NCBI GenBank assembly: GCA_020832135.1
Contig: JAFIFG010000126.1
Location: 1-39,319, forward strand
Length of the DNA: 39,319 nt
Direction of reading: 5' to 3'
Source of the DNA: Clostridiaceae bacterium
GTDB taxonomy: Bacteria; Bacillota; Clostridia; Peptostreptococcales; Natronincolaceae
In this document: one piece after another, positions 15,913 through 25,942 of the stretch
Position numbering within the stretch: the first letter of the stretch is position 1
Layout of the letters: every line of letters begins with the position of its first letter
Made by a program: the position numbers and the translations under genes
The notes under the pieces: generated by a model
The model's input: the letters and a program-made list of their open reading frames with translations, nothing else
The model's database searches: none
What the model was told of the DNA's origin: nothing

Positions 15913-18900
15913 ATGGGTGTAACCTATATAACTGGTGGAGCATCAGCAGGGAAGACCTATTATGTATTAGATCAGATAAAGAAAAGACTACAGAAAAAAG
16001 ATGACCATAACTTAATACTATTGGTTCCAGAACAATTTACACTACAGGCAGAGAGGGATCTAATAGAAAAACAACAATTAAAGGGGATTATGCAGGCGGA
16101 AGTTCTAAGTTTTACAAGACTTGCTTATAAAGTATTCAATGAAGTAGGAGGACTTAAAAGAATCCCTATTAACGACATAGGTAAAAGCATGATATTGAAA
16201 AAAATATTAGAAGAATATGGCAATGAGTTAAGCATTTATAAAAAAACCTGCAAACAAGAGGGGTTTGTTTCTAGGTTAAATGAAATGATTTGTGAATTTA
16301 AACAGCATGATATTAGTCCGATGGACTTGAATCAAAAAGTAGAGGAGATAGAAGAAGATAGCATATTGAAAATGAAGCTACAGGATATCACTCTGTTATA
16401 TGAAAAATTTAATAAGTATTTAGAAAACCGATACGTGGACAATGAAGACCATTTAAACTTATTAATAGAATATATTGAAAAGGCACAGTTTCTAGAAGAG
16501 GCTGAAATATGGATAGACGGTTTTCATACTTTTACTCCTCAAACCTTGAGGATTATAGAAAAGCTAATGACAAAGGTAAGGCATATGTATATTACCTTTT
16601 CTATCGATTTGCAAGGTAAAGATGCAGATAAGGATTTGTTTCAAGTTTCTCAAAGAACCTATTTAAAAATCAAGGCTATGGTAAATAAATTAGATATCCA
16701 AGAGGATACTGTTTATTTGGATGGAGAGAAAAGGGAAGGAATAAAAAAGGCTAAAGAAATCTCCCATATAGAAGGAGAACTCTATAGATATCCCTATAAA
16801 AAGTACAAGAGTGAAGTAAACAATCTAAAGATTTTTTCAGGGTCTAATCCCTATTCTGAAGTGGAACATACAGCTGCTGAAATTATAACTTTAGTTAGAG
16901 ATAGAGGTTATAGGTTCAGGGATATAGCGGTGGTTTCGGGAAATTTTGAGGGTTATAGCAGTATCGTTAAAAGGGTTTTTGAAGAATATGGTATTCCTTA
17001 TTTTATGGATGAAAAGAGAAGCATTATGAACAATCCTATAGTGGAATTTATTCTAGCAGCTATTGAGACGGTGCTTAAAAATTATCAGTATAAAGATATG
17101 TTTAGGCTAATTAAAACCGGTTTTTCGGATTTGTCAAAGGATGAAGTGGAGATATTAGAAAATTATGTACTACAGTATGGTATACGGGGTTATAGGTGGA
17201 GAGAGGATTTTACATTAGGGAAAAAAGAGGAATTGCTTAAAATCAATGATATAAGAGAAAAACTAATGAATCCTTTATTAACACTGGAAAAAAGAATAAT
17301 AAAGAGTAAAAACCCTAAAAAAATTACCAAGTCTGTATTTCAATTTTTACAAGACATGAGAATCGAGGAAAAGTTGGAAATATGGATTGAAGATTTAAAG
17401 TTAGCTGGAAGGTTTGATTATGTCAATGAAAATGCTCAAATTTGGAATTCGGTAATGGAGATTTTTGATCAAATCTCTGAAATTCTAGAGGAAAATAAAG
17501 TTTCCTTGAGGGATTATTACAAGATTTTGGAATCGGGGTTTTCTGCCTGCGAAATTGGTGTAATTCCCTCCACCATAGACCAAGTGTTGGTGGGTAATAT
17601 GGCACGTTCAAGAAGTCATGACATAAAGGCGTTACTGGTGATGGGAGTAAATGACGGTATATTGCCTGCTATTCATGATGATGAAGGAATCCTACTGGAA
17701 CATGAAAAGAAAACTCTAGAGAATGAAGGTTTGGAATTAGCAATTAGTGGAGAGGGTAAACTTCTGCAACAACAGTTTTCCATTTATTCAGCCTTCGCTA
17801 AGCCACAGGAATATTTATGGATAAGCTATGCATTAGGGGATGAAGAGGGAAGGGCTAAAAGACCCTCTACTTTAATTGATATGCTGAAAAAACTATTTCC
17901 TCAACTGGAAATCAAAAGTGACATACTTTCTAATTCACAGCAGCAATTATCTCTAGTGTCTACAGCTAATAGCACCTTCAAACACTTAGTAGAAAATATA
18001 AGGTTTTATCTAGATCATGAATCTATGGAGGAACTTTGGTGGGATGTGTATTACTGGTATAATAGTCATCCCAATTGGCATGAGAAGAAGGATTTAGTTA
18101 TAGAAGGGTTATTTCATGAAAATCAAATTCAATATATAGATGAAACTAAAGCTCAGCACTTGTATAATTTACCTATCAAAACCAGTGTGTCTCGATTGGA
18201 GAGTTTTGTAAATTGTCCCTTCTCTCATTTTGTTACCTATGGTTTAAAACCTAAGGAAAGAAAGGAATACCAACTTAAATCTCCTGATATAGGTAAATTG
18301 TTTCATTATTCTATGGACAGATTTGCTCAGAAAACCCAAGAGGAAAATATCAGTTGGGTAGATATGGAAAGGGAACAATGTGACGGACTGGTGGAGGATG
18401 TGCTGGAGCAACTGGCTGAAGAATTTGAAAGTGGTGTCATGTTAAGTACCCATAGATATAAGTATTTAGTAACTAGATTAAAGCGAATCAGTAAGAAAGC
18501 TCTTTGGACCTTAATAGAGCATATAAAAAGCGGAGAATTTACCCCCTATGGACATGAAGTTCCCTTTGGGATAGACCATGAAATTCCAGGGATAGTGATA
18601 GAACTAGAAAATGGAGAAGAAGTAATTTTGGAAGGACGTATTGATCGTGTAGATATACTAGAGGATGAAGATGGTATTTACCTAAAAGTGATAGATTATA
18701 AGTCTGGAAATAAGGAATTTAATTTATCAGAAGTATATTATGGATTTCAACTTCAGCTAATTGTTTATCTAGAGGCTATGATGGCACTAGAAGGTAAAGT
18801 AAAAAGGAGCAAAAATCACCCTGCAGGAGCCTTCTACTTTAAAATTGATGACCCAATGATTAGAACAACAGAAAAAGCAGTGGAAGTAATAGAAAAAGAA

Positions 18901-19308
18901 GTAAACAAAAAGCTGAAAATGAAGGGTTTAGTATTAAAGGATTTGAAGGTTATAAAAAGTATAGATAAAAACATTGAAAGAGACTCTAACATTATCCCGG
19001 TGTCCATAAATAAAGATGAAAGTTTATCAAAAAAATCTTCCGTAGCCAGCGAAGAGGATTTTCTCCATCTAATAAACCATGTCAAGGGCTTAATAAAAGA
19101 GATCGCTAAAGAAATAGTAAAAGGGAATATTAAGATTGAACCCTATAAAAAGAAAAAACAGACTTCCTGTGAATATTGCTCTTATAAAGCCATCTGCCAA
19201 TTCGATGCTGTTTTTGAAGAAAATAAATATAGGAATATAAAAGAATTAAAGGATGAAGAAGTTCTTGATAAAATTAAGAGAAGAGGGGAGGAGGTTTTAG
19301 GTGACTAG
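15913..19308 (+). CDS. addB: AddAB helicase-nuclease, subunit AddB
   Basis: This 1131-residue subunit works with AddA to resect double-strand DNA breaks for RecA-dependent repair. It has a P-loop, GGASAGKT, near the N-terminus (about residues 8-15). The C-terminal RecB-like nuclease has GRIDRVDI and VIDYKSG. Four cysteines predicted to hold a 4Fe-4S cluster are present: Cys769 (FVNCPFSHF), Cys1086, Cys1089 and Cys1095 (SCEYCSYKAIC). Their spacing is like that in Bacillus AddB. The length is close to the family norm (1166 in B. subtilis). ATG 15913 follows GAGGTGG. It overlaps addA by eight bases. The chi-like recognition sequence for this organism cannot be deduced here. Confidence 0.95.
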   Translation: MGVTYITGGASAGKTYYVLDQIKKRLQKKDDHNLILLVPEQFTLQAERDLIEKQQLKGIMQAEVLSFTRLAYKVFNEVGGLKRIPINDIGKSMILKKILEEYGNELSIYKKTCKQEGFVSRLNEMICEFKQHDISPMDLNQKVEEIEEDSILKMKLQDITLLYEKFNKYLENRYVDNEDHLNLLIEYIEKAQFLEEAEIWIDGFHTFTPQTLRIIEKLMTKVRHMYITFSIDLQGKDADKDLFQVSQRTYLKIKAMVNKLDIQEDTVYLDGEKREGIKKAKEISHIEGELYRYPYKKYKSEVNNLKIFSGSNPYSEVEHTAAEIITLVRDRGYRFRDIAVVSGNFEGYSSIVKRVFEEYGIPYFMDEKRSIMNNPIVEFILAAIETVLKNYQYKDMFRLIKTGFSDLSKDEVEILENYVLQYGIRGYRWREDFTLGKKEELLKINDIREKLMNPLLTLEKRIIKSKNPKKITKSVFQFLQDMRIEEKLEIWIEDLKLAGRFDYVNENAQIWNSVMEIFDQISEILEENKVSLRDYYKILESGFSACEIGVIPSTIDQVLVGNMARSRSHDIKALLVMGVNDGILPAIHDDEGILLEHEKKTLENEGLELAISGEGKLLQQQFSIYSAFAKPQEYLWISYALGDEEGRAKRPSTLIDMLKKLFPQLEIKSDILSNSQQQLSLVSTANSTFKHLVENIRFYLDHESMEELWWDVYYWYNSHPNWHEKKDLVIEGLFHENQIQYIDETKAQHLYNLPIKTSVSRLESFVNCPFSHFVTYGLKPKERKEYQLKSPDIGKLFHYSMDRFAQKTQEENISWVDMEREQCDGLVEDVLEQLAEEFESGVMLSTHRYKYLVTRLKRISKKALWTLIEHIKSGEFTPYGHEVPFGIDHEIPGIVIELENGEEVILEGRIDRVDILEDEDGIYLKVIDYKSGNKEFNLSEVYYGFQLQLIVYLEAMMALEGKVKRSKNHPAGAFYFKIDDPMIRTTEKAVEVIEKEVNKKLKMKGLVLKDLKVIKSIDKNIERDSNIIPVSINKDESLSKKSSVASEEDFLHLINHVKGLIKEIAKEIVKGNIKIEPYKKKKQTSCEYCSYKAICQFDAVFEENKYRNIKELKDEEVLDKIKRRGEEVLGD

Positions 19309-22300
19309 ATGGACAGAAGAACAACAGCAGGCTATAGATGCTAGAGATAGTAATCTACTGGTAGCGGCAGCAGCTGGTTCTGGTAAGACGGCTGTATTGG
19401 TAGAAAGAATTATTAAGATTATTGTAAAGGATAAAATTAATATAGATAAGTTATTAATTGTAACCTTTACTAATGCTGCTGCAGGTGAGATGAGGGAAAG
19501 AATTGCCACCGCCCTAGCTAAAGAATTGGAAAAGAAAGATGAAAATGAAGAACATCTAAGAAGGCAAATGACACTATTAAATAAAGCCTCCATTACAACC
19601 CTACATGCCTTTTGTATAGAGGTAGTAAAAAAACATTTTCATTTTATAGATGTAGATCCCTCCTTCCGTATAGGAGATGTAACAGAAACTAAAATTTTAC
19701 AATTAGAGTCATTGGAGGAACTGTTTGAAGGAGAGTATGAAGAGAACAATGCTACTTTTATTGAACTGGTAGAAAGACTGGGAGGAACAAGGGAAGATAC
19801 ACCCCTACAGGATCTTGTAGTGAAGGTATATAGCTTTATACAAAGTCAACCTAAACCTTATGATTGGCTAGCAGACAAGGTAAAGGATTTTGATGTAGAT
19901 ATAGACAATTTTCAAAAAAGTTTATGGGTAAGAACTATTAAAGATAGAATAGCTATAGAACTAAATGGAGGGCTTGACCTATTAAAAGAAGCTCAAGCAA
20001 CCTGTAATCGTTCTAATGGACCATATGCTTATTTAGAAGCAATAGAAGATGATATACAAAAAGTAAAAGGATTATTAGAGATTCTGGAAAATGGGATTGT
20101 TGATTTTTATAGAGAAATAGAGAATCTTAAGCATAAAAGCTTAAGTAGAAAAAAACAAGAATGCCATGAAATGCTGAAGGAAGAAGTTAAGGAGCTTAGG
20201 GATCAAAGCAAAAAAATTATAAAAAGCATTAAGGATAATATCTTTACCTCCAGCCCTCAGGAATATGTTGAGGATTTAAAGGTACTACATCCTTTAATGC
20301 AATACCTCTATAACATGACCATGAAATTTGGAGAGTTATATAATAGTAAAAAATCGGAAAGAGGTATTGTTGATTTTAATGATTTAGAGCATTATGCATT
20401 AGATATTCTAGAGAATGAAAAGGCGGCAGAGGAATATAGAAATAAGTTTCAATATATATTTATGGACGAGTATCAAGATAGCAATATTGTACAGGAAACT
20501 TTAATAGGCTATATTAAACGAGCAGATAATCTATTTATGGTGGGGGATGTAAAGCAAAGTATTTATAGATTCCGCTTGGCAGATCCTACATTATTTATTG
20601 ATAAATATGAAAACTTTAAGACTGAAGAGAATGCTTTAAATAGAAGAATAGATCTAGCAAAAAACTTTAGAAGTAGGGGTGAAATATTGGCAGGTGTTAA
20701 CTTTATTTTTAGAAACATTATGTCGAAGTCCCTTGGAGAAATTAATTATGATGAAAAGGCCTATTTATATGAAGGTGGTAGTTTTCAGTCTATAAAGGAT
20801 ACTTCTATAGAAGTGAACATTGTTGAAAAAGATTATGAAGCTGAGGAAGAATTAGAAGAAGAAATAGAGGATTTAGAAAGTATAGAGGTAGAGGCCAGGA
20901 TTGTTGGTAAGAAGATTAAAGAGCTTTTAAATAAAGAAATATACGATGCTAAAGAAGAAAAATATAGAAAAGTGGATTATAAGGATATCGTGGTGTTAAT
21001 GCGAACCACTAAAAATTGGGCTGAAACCTTTATGGAGACATTTACAAAAGAAGGCATTCCAGCTTATGCTGATGCCAACACCGGTTATTTTGAAGCTATA
21101 GAAGTAAATATGTTTATAAATCTATTAAAGATCATAGATAATAAAAGACAGGACTTACCTTTATTAAGTGTAATGAGATCTCCTTTAGGAAAATTTACAG
21201 TTGATGAGCTAATAGATATAAGGGTTTTTGATAGAGAAGGAAGTTATTTTAATGCTATAGAAAGATATATAAAGGAATATGATAACAGCTTGAAATACAA
21301 ATTAAAAGGCTTTATAGGAAATTTAAATAAATGGGCTCAAGAAGCTAGATTTATGAAAATTGATGAGTTTATTTGGAAGTTATTCATAGATACAGGTTAT
21401 TTTTATTATATAGGAGCTATGCCAGGAGGACAACAGAAACAGGCCAATCTTAGAATTTTACTAGACCGTGCTCAACAATTTGAAAACACCTCCATTAAAG
21501 GACTTTTTAATTTTATTAAGTTTATTGAGAAGCTACAACGAAGTAAGGGAGACTTAGGAGCGGCTAAGATACTAGCTGAAAATGACAACGTAGTAAGAGT
21601 TATGAGTATCCATAAAAGTAAAGGTCTTGAATTCCCAGTAGTTATTACTGCCGGCATGGGAAAAAACTTTAACATGATGGATATGAACCAGGATGTTTTG
21701 CTTCATAGGGATTTAGGCTTAGGGCCAAAGTTTACTGATCCTGAATTGAGGGTATATAGAGATACCATAGCTAAGTTAGCCATGAAGGATAAAATAAAAG
21801 TTGAAAGCTTATCGGAGGAAATGAGAATACTTTATGTTGCCCTAACAAGACCGGTAGACAAGCTAATTATGGTGGGAACTGTAAAAAAACTAGAAAACAA
21901 GGTGAAGAAATGGAGTAAGAATCTAAATCCTTATATGTTAACCTCCGCTAAAAGCTACCTTGACTGGATTGGTATGGTACTAACAAAACATCCTGATGGC
22001 GAGGTTTTAAGGAATTGGGCAGAGGTAGAACTAGATGACAATAAATTAATAAATGATCATTCCAAGTGGTCGGTTCATATACTTAACCGATATGATATCG
22101 TATTGGAGGAACATGAAAAAATAACAGAGAAGCAACAGCAAAAAGAAGAGCTTATGAATTTTGATAGGGAGAATTTTACACAATACCAAGAGGTAATACA
22201 AGAAAGACTGAATTGGCAATATCCCTATAAAAGTGCTACAGTTATTCCTTCTAAACTATCGGTTTCTGAAATCAAGAAATCTACTATAAATAATGTGGAT

Positions 22301-22879
22301 AGTATGGTACACAAAATACCTACTTTAGTTAGAAAGCCTAAATTTTTAGAAGGAACAAAAACCTTCACTGCGGCAGAACGAGGAACAATCCTTCATTTTG
22401 TATTGCAGCATCTAAATTTAAAGGGTACCATTAATAATAAGACTATTGAGGATGAAATACAGTTGATGGTGGTAAAGGAATTACTGGCGGAGGAGGAGGC
22501 TAGCATTGTTGATGTTGATAGAATAGTGGATTATTTCCAATCAACATTAGGTCAGAGGGTACTTCATGCTGAAAAAGTTTATAGAGAAGTTCCTTTTAAT
22601 ATTAAGAAAAAAGCAGAAGATGTTATTGTAGGCCTAGAGAATTGTAATGAATTTCTTTTGGTGCAGGGGGTAATTGACTGCTATTTTGAAGAAGATGGTG
22701 AGTTGGTGCTTATAGATTATAAAAGTGATTATATTCCCGATGGAAACTATCAAAGAATAGTTGAAAAATACCAAGTGCAGTTACAACTTTATAAAGAGGC
22801 TTTAGAAAGTATAACAGAAAAGAAAGTGAAGGAAGCCTATCTATATTTATTTGATGTAGATAAAGCTGTAAAGTTATAA
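19301..22879 (+). CDS. addA: AddAB helicase-nuclease, subunit AddA
   Basis: This 1192-residue UvrD/Rep-type superfamily 1 helicase has a C-terminal nuclease. The helicase motifs visible are Walker A AAAGSGKTAVLV (about 23-34), the TFTNAAAGEMRERI motif Ia, the Walker B FMDEYQDSN (about 387-395), GDVKQSIYRFRLADP, and motifs near VRVMSIHKSKGLEFPVV and EEMRILYVALTR. The nuclease motif is LVLIDYKSDYI close to the C-terminus. The start is GTG 19301, with GGGGAGGAGG ending at about 19293; it overlaps the addB TAG by eight bases, so the two subunits are translationally coupled. A strong terminator follows. Confidence 0.96.
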   Translation: MTRWTEEQQQAIDARDSNLLVAAAAGSGKTAVLVERIIKIIVKDKINIDKLLIVTFTNAAAGEMRERIATALAKELEKKDENEEHLRRQMTLLNKASITTLHAFCIEVVKKHFHFIDVDPSFRIGDVTETKILQLESLEELFEGEYEENNATFIELVERLGGTREDTPLQDLVVKVYSFIQSQPKPYDWLADKVKDFDVDIDNFQKSLWVRTIKDRIAIELNGGLDLLKEAQATCNRSNGPYAYLEAIEDDIQKVKGLLEILENGIVDFYREIENLKHKSLSRKKQECHEMLKEEVKELRDQSKKIIKSIKDNIFTSSPQEYVEDLKVLHPLMQYLYNMTMKFGELYNSKKSERGIVDFNDLEHYALDILENEKAAEEYRNKFQYIFMDEYQDSNIVQETLIGYIKRADNLFMVGDVKQSIYRFRLADPTLFIDKYENFKTEENALNRRIDLAKNFRSRGEILAGVNFIFRNIMSKSLGEINYDEKAYLYEGGSFQSIKDTSIEVNIVEKDYEAEEELEEEIEDLESIEVEARIVGKKIKELLNKEIYDAKEEKYRKVDYKDIVVLMRTTKNWAETFMETFTKEGIPAYADANTGYFEAIEVNMFINLLKIIDNKRQDLPLLSVMRSPLGKFTVDELIDIRVFDREGSYFNAIERYIKEYDNSLKYKLKGFIGNLNKWAQEARFMKIDEFIWKLFIDTGYFYYIGAMPGGQQKQANLRILLDRAQQFENTSIKGLFNFIKFIEKLQRSKGDLGAAKILAENDNVVRVMSIHKSKGLEFPVVITAGMGKNFNMMDMNQDVLLHRDLGLGPKFTDPELRVYRDTIAKLAMKDKIKVESLSEEMRILYVALTRPVDKLIMVGTVKKLENKVKKWSKNLNPYMLTSAKSYLDWIGMVLTKHPDGEVLRNWAEVELDDNKLINDHSKWSVHILNRYDIVLEEHEKITEKQQQKEELMNFDRENFTQYQEVIQERLNWQYPYKSATVIPSKLSVSEIKKSTINNVDSMVHKIPTLVRKPKFLEGTKTFTAAERGTILHFVLQHLNLKGTINNKTIEDEIQLMVVKELLAEEEASIVDVDRIVDYFQSTLGQRVLHAEKVYREVPFNIKKKAEDVIVGLENCNEFLLVQGVIDCYFEEDGELVLIDYKSDYIPDGNYQRIVEKYQVQLQLYKEALESITEKKVKEAYLYLFDVDKAVKL

Positions 22880-22885
22880 GTAAAG

Positions 22886-22934
22886 GTCTTGATGTTACCT
22901 GAATTCCCATGGTAAAACATCAAGACTTTTTTTC
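22886..22934 (+). terminator. Terminator after addA
   Basis: GTCTTGATGTT (22886-22896) pairs with AACATCAAGAC (22916-22926), with TTACC/GGTAA extending inward, followed by a run of T residues. Confidence 0.92.
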
Positions 22935-23033
22935 TTTTTAAAGGGATTTAAGGAGGAAAAGTTGAATATATAGTGAATAGATGTACAATTTTGAAATAAA
23001 TATATTTTTCAACAAGAGAAGGGAGAAGAGATT

Positions 23034-23837
23034 ATGAAGGTTTATATTAGTGCTGACATAGAGGGTATTACTGGCATTGTAGATTGGAAGGAGACAGAAA
23101 AGGTAGAGGCAGATTATGCTGCTTTTGCTGAACAAATGACAAAAGAGGTAAAAGCAGCCTGTGAAGGGGCTATAAATGCAGGGGCAGAGGAAATTTGGAT
23201 AAAGGATGCACATGATTTTGGAAGAAATCTGAAGATCAATGATTTTCCTAGAAATATAAAACTTATTAGATCATGGAGCGGACATCCCTTTAGCATGATG
23301 CAGGAATTGGATGAGGCCTTTGATGCTGCCATCATGATAGGGTATCACTCGGGCTCTGGATCTAATGGCAATCCATTGGCCCATACCATGAATGTAGAAA
23401 ATATAAACTATATAAAAATAAATGATGAAATGGCAAGCGAATTTTTAATTAATACCTATACCGCTGCACTTGTTAAAGTACCGGTGGTCTTCGTAAGTGG
23501 GGATGAATTACTATGTAAAACTGTGGAAGAATTAAATAGTAACATTAAAACTGTTGCAACCAATGAAGGCGTAGGGAATTCAGTTATCAGTATTCATCCA
23601 GAGGATGTAATAGATAGGACCAAAGAAGCAGTAGAGCTAGCCTTAAAAAAGCACAATATAGAGGAATGTAAGGTAGCATTACCATCAGAATTCAAAATAG
23701 AAATAAACTACACAAAACATATAAAAGCATACAAGGCATCCTTCTATCCTGGAGTAAAGCAAATAGGTCCAAACACTATTGTGTATGAAACAAAGGACTA
23801 TTTTGAAGTATTGAGAATGTTTTCATTTATATTATAG
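23034..23837 (+). CDS. M55-family D-aminopeptidase, DppA-like
   Basis: This 267-residue protein matches the M55 zinc peptidase family of Bacillus DppA. Expected metal ligands are visible: Asp8 and Glu10 (SADIEGITG), His60 (KDAHDFGRN), His105 (GYHSGSGS) and Glu132 or Glu135. His117 (PLAHTMN) corresponds to the catalytic histidine. DppA removes D-amino acids such as D-Ala from the N-terminus of short peptides and is thought to recycle peptidoglycan peptides. The gene is followed 12 bases later by an aminotransferase gene, suggesting that released amino acids are further metabolised. No dipeptide transporter genes accompany it, unlike the Bacillus dpp operon. Confidence 0.88.
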   Translation: MKVYISADIEGITGIVDWKETEKVEADYAAFAEQMTKEVKAACEGAINAGAEEIWIKDAHDFGRNLKINDFPRNIKLIRSWSGHPFSMMQELDEAFDAAIMIGYHSGSGSNGNPLAHTMNVENINYIKINDEMASEFLINTYTAALVKVPVVFVSGDELLCKTVEELNSNIKTVATNEGVGNSVISIHPEDVIDRTKEAVELALKKHNIEECKVALPSEFKIEINYTKHIKAYKASFYPGVKQIGPNTIVYETKDYFEVLRMFSFIL

Positions 23838-23849
23838 GAGGTGCCATAT

Positions 23850-24968
23850 ATGAAGATAAATGAGTTTAAATTAGAGAGATATTTTGCTATTTACGAATTT
23901 ACAGCTAAGTATTTATTAAGTCCTTCTGATTGTGAAAGTTTAACGCTGGAGGAGTTAGTTAAAAGAGCTGATGATGATAGTTTAGGGTTGTGGAATAATT
24001 TAAAATTAGGTTATACAGAATCAATGGGACATCCTATCTTAAGAAAGGAAATAACAAAGCTTTATCATAATATTAAAGAAGAAAATGTTATGAGCTTTGT
24101 TCCAGAAGAAGGTATTTTTGTAACTATGCATGCAATGCTAGAAGAGGGGGATCATGTTATTGTGGTAGACCCTATTTACCAATCCTTAGCAGAAATTTCT
24201 AAGTCTTTAGGGTGTTCAATAACCAATTGGAGAATAGAGGAGAAAGACCATGAATGGAAATTAGATATAGATTTTTTAGAGAAAAATATTCAAGATAACA
24301 CCAAAATGATCATTATAAACTTTCCTCATAACCCCACTGGCTATTTACCAACAAGAGAAGAATTCGATAGAATAGTAGAAATTGCTAAAAAACATGATGT
24401 GTTTCTATTCTCTGATGAAATGTACTGGTTATTAGAGCATAACGAAAAGGATAGGCTACCTTCTGTAGCGGATATTTATGAAAAAGGCATCTCTTTGTTC
24501 GGCTTATCAAAAACCTTTAGCTTGCCAGGATTAAGGTTAGGCTGGATTATTACCCAGGATGATGTATTAATGAAGGAGTTAGCTGTTTTAAAGGATTATA
24601 CAACCATATGCGGCAGTGCCCCCAGTGAAATTTTAGGCATTATGGCATTGAGACAGAAGGAAGCTATAGTGAAGACAAATATAGAAAGAGTAAGAGAAAA
24701 CCGCACTGCTGCAAAAGAGTTTTTTAATAGACATAAGGATTTATTTACATGGATAGAACCAAAGGCTGGATCCATTGCATTTTTAAAATTAAATGATAAA
24801 TTAAAGGTGGAAGAATTTTGCGATAGAGTTGTAAAGGAAAAAAATATAATGATTTTACCTGGTGAAGTTTTTGACTATGAGGGGAATTATTTTAGAATAG
24901 GACTAGGTAGAGAAGACTTTAAAGTGATTCTAAGTGAATTAGAAGAATATATTGTTGAACATTTTTGA
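23850..24968 (+). CDS. Class I/II pyridoxal-phosphate aminotransferase
   Basis: This 372-residue fold-type I enzyme carries NFPHNPTGYLP (about 153-163), the DEMYW motif that contacts the cofactor ring (about 190) and the PLP-lysine segment LFGLSKTFSLPGLRLGW (Lys about 217), with an arginine near the C-terminus (NYFRIGLGRED) for the substrate carboxylate. ATG 23850 is chosen because AGGAGGTG (23836-23843) precedes it; an in-frame GTG at 23841 lies inside that ribosome binding site. It is probably co-transcribed with the DppA-like gene. The substrate is unknown; aspartate/alanine-type transamination is a reasonable guess. Confidence 0.85.
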   Translation: MKINEFKLERYFAIYEFTAKYLLSPSDCESLTLEELVKRADDDSLGLWNNLKLGYTESMGHPILRKEITKLYHNIKEENVMSFVPEEGIFVTMHAMLEEGDHVIVVDPIYQSLAEISKSLGCSITNWRIEEKDHEWKLDIDFLEKNIQDNTKMIIINFPHNPTGYLPTREEFDRIVEIAKKHDVFLFSDEMYWLLEHNEKDRLPSVADIYEKGISLFGLSKTFSLPGLRLGWIITQDDVLMKELAVLKDYTTICGSAPSEILGIMALRQKEAIVKTNIERVRENRTAAKEFFNRHKDLFTWIEPKAGSIAFLKLNDKLKVEEFCDRVVKEKNIMILPGEVFDYEGNYFRIGLGREDFKVILSELEEYIVEHF

Positions 24969-25035
24969 TAAAGGTTTTATACAAAGGAAATATGGGTATT
25001 TTATAGATATATAAATAATTTAAGGTGGTGATAAA

Positions 25036-25485
25036 ATGCTAGCAAGGGATATTATGACGAAAGAAGTAATTACAGTACATGGAGAAGATAGTATAGAGAA
25101 AGCAATAAAGCTTTTATTAGAACATAATGTAAGTGGATTACCTGTGATAGACGAGAACCATAAGTTAAAGGGGATTATTACAGAAGGGGATTTAATTCAC
25201 AGAAGTAAAAAACTTCATATACCTACTTATTTCACTATATTGGATAGTTATATTTTTTTAGAAAATCCTAAAACAGTAGAGGATCAAATAAAAAAAATGA
25301 CAGCTTATAAGGTGGAAGATATGATGACTACTAAGGTAATATCAGTAGATTATGAAGAGACCATAGAGGAAATAGCCACTATTATGGCAAATAAAAATAT
25401 TAATAGAGTTCCAGTTGTCAAAGAAGAAAAATTGGTAGGAATAGTAAGTAGAAGGGATATTATTAAGGTTTATGCAAAGAAATAA
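25036..25485 (+). CDS. Tandem CBS-domain protein
   Basis: This 149-residue protein consists of two CBS domains: residues about 1-60 (ARDIMTKEVITVHGEDSIEKAI, SGLPVIDENHKLKGIITEGDLI) and about 93-147 (VEDMMTTKVISVDYEETIEEIA, NRVPVVKEEKLVGIVSRRDII). A 30-residue linker lies between. Such stand-alone pairs bind adenine nucleotides or similar ligands and usually regulate a partner, but no partner domain is attached. AAGGTGGTG precedes the ATG. It forms a short unit ending in a strong terminator. Confidence 0.9.
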   Translation: MLARDIMTKEVITVHGEDSIEKAIKLLLEHNVSGLPVIDENHKLKGIITEGDLIHRSKKLHIPTYFTILDSYIFLENPKTVEDQIKKMTAYKVEDMMTTKVISVDYEETIEEIATIMANKNINRVPVVKEEKLVGIVSRRDIIKVYAKK

Positions 25486-25496
25486 CCATAGTTTAA

Positions 25497-25534
25497 AAAC
25501 AGACTACCTTTAATGATTTGAAGGTAGTCTGTTT
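25497..25534. terminator. Bidirectional terminator after the CBS gene
   Basis: AAACAGACTACCTT (25497-25510) pairs perfectly over 14 bp with AAGGTAGTCTGTTT (25521-25534). It separates two converging genes. Confidence 0.93.
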
Positions 25535-25537
25535 ATA

Positions 25538-25942
25538 TTATGAAACTGACAGTAAAGCAGTATCACGTATTACTTCAACCGCCCAATCTTTATTTACAAA
25601 AAGACCAAGTACCCTAACTGTAGGATAGCATTTTAAAATTTCACTAACAGAAATTTCAACTTGTTTATAGTGATCTTCTTTACAGACACAATTACCTGCA
25701 CAATCGTGGTGTCCAACTATAGCAATAGTATTGGAATTATGTTTTTCAATAGATATGGAAATTTTTTGCTTTACAGATTGCAATAATTCTTCCCGGCATT
25801 CACAAAAAATCTTATCTACTCCTGGTTCTGTAATCATATCTACATAATCTGCTCCTAAATTTTCCATTAACCATTTCAGTACTGGATACTGAACACGACC
25901 ATCCATACAATTTAATGCTGTAACAAACTTTTTATCTGACAC
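25538..25942 (-). CDS. Short beta-carbonic-anhydrase-like protein
   Basis: This 134-residue protein shows the beta-carbonic anhydrase active-site pattern: Cys12-x-Asp14-x-Arg16 (NCMDGRVQ) and His78-x2-Cys81 (GHHDCAGN). These would hold a zinc and form the Asp-Arg dyad. It is well below the usual 190-220 residues of beta enzymes and has three further cysteines (Cys47, Cys49 and the pair around 85-87). It could be a minimal carbonic anhydrase or a relative with another function. The start is GTG 25942, with AAGGAGATG just upstream in the same orientation; the overlapping ATG is out of frame. It is a single-gene unit bounded by a terminator. Confidence 0.72.
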   Translation of the reverse strand: MSDKKFVTALNCMDGRVQYPVLKWLMENLGADYVDMITEPGVDKIFCECREELLQSVKQKISISIEKHNSNTIAIVGHHDCAGNCVCKEDHYKQVEISVSEILKCYPTVRVLGLFVNKDWAVEVIRDTALLSVS

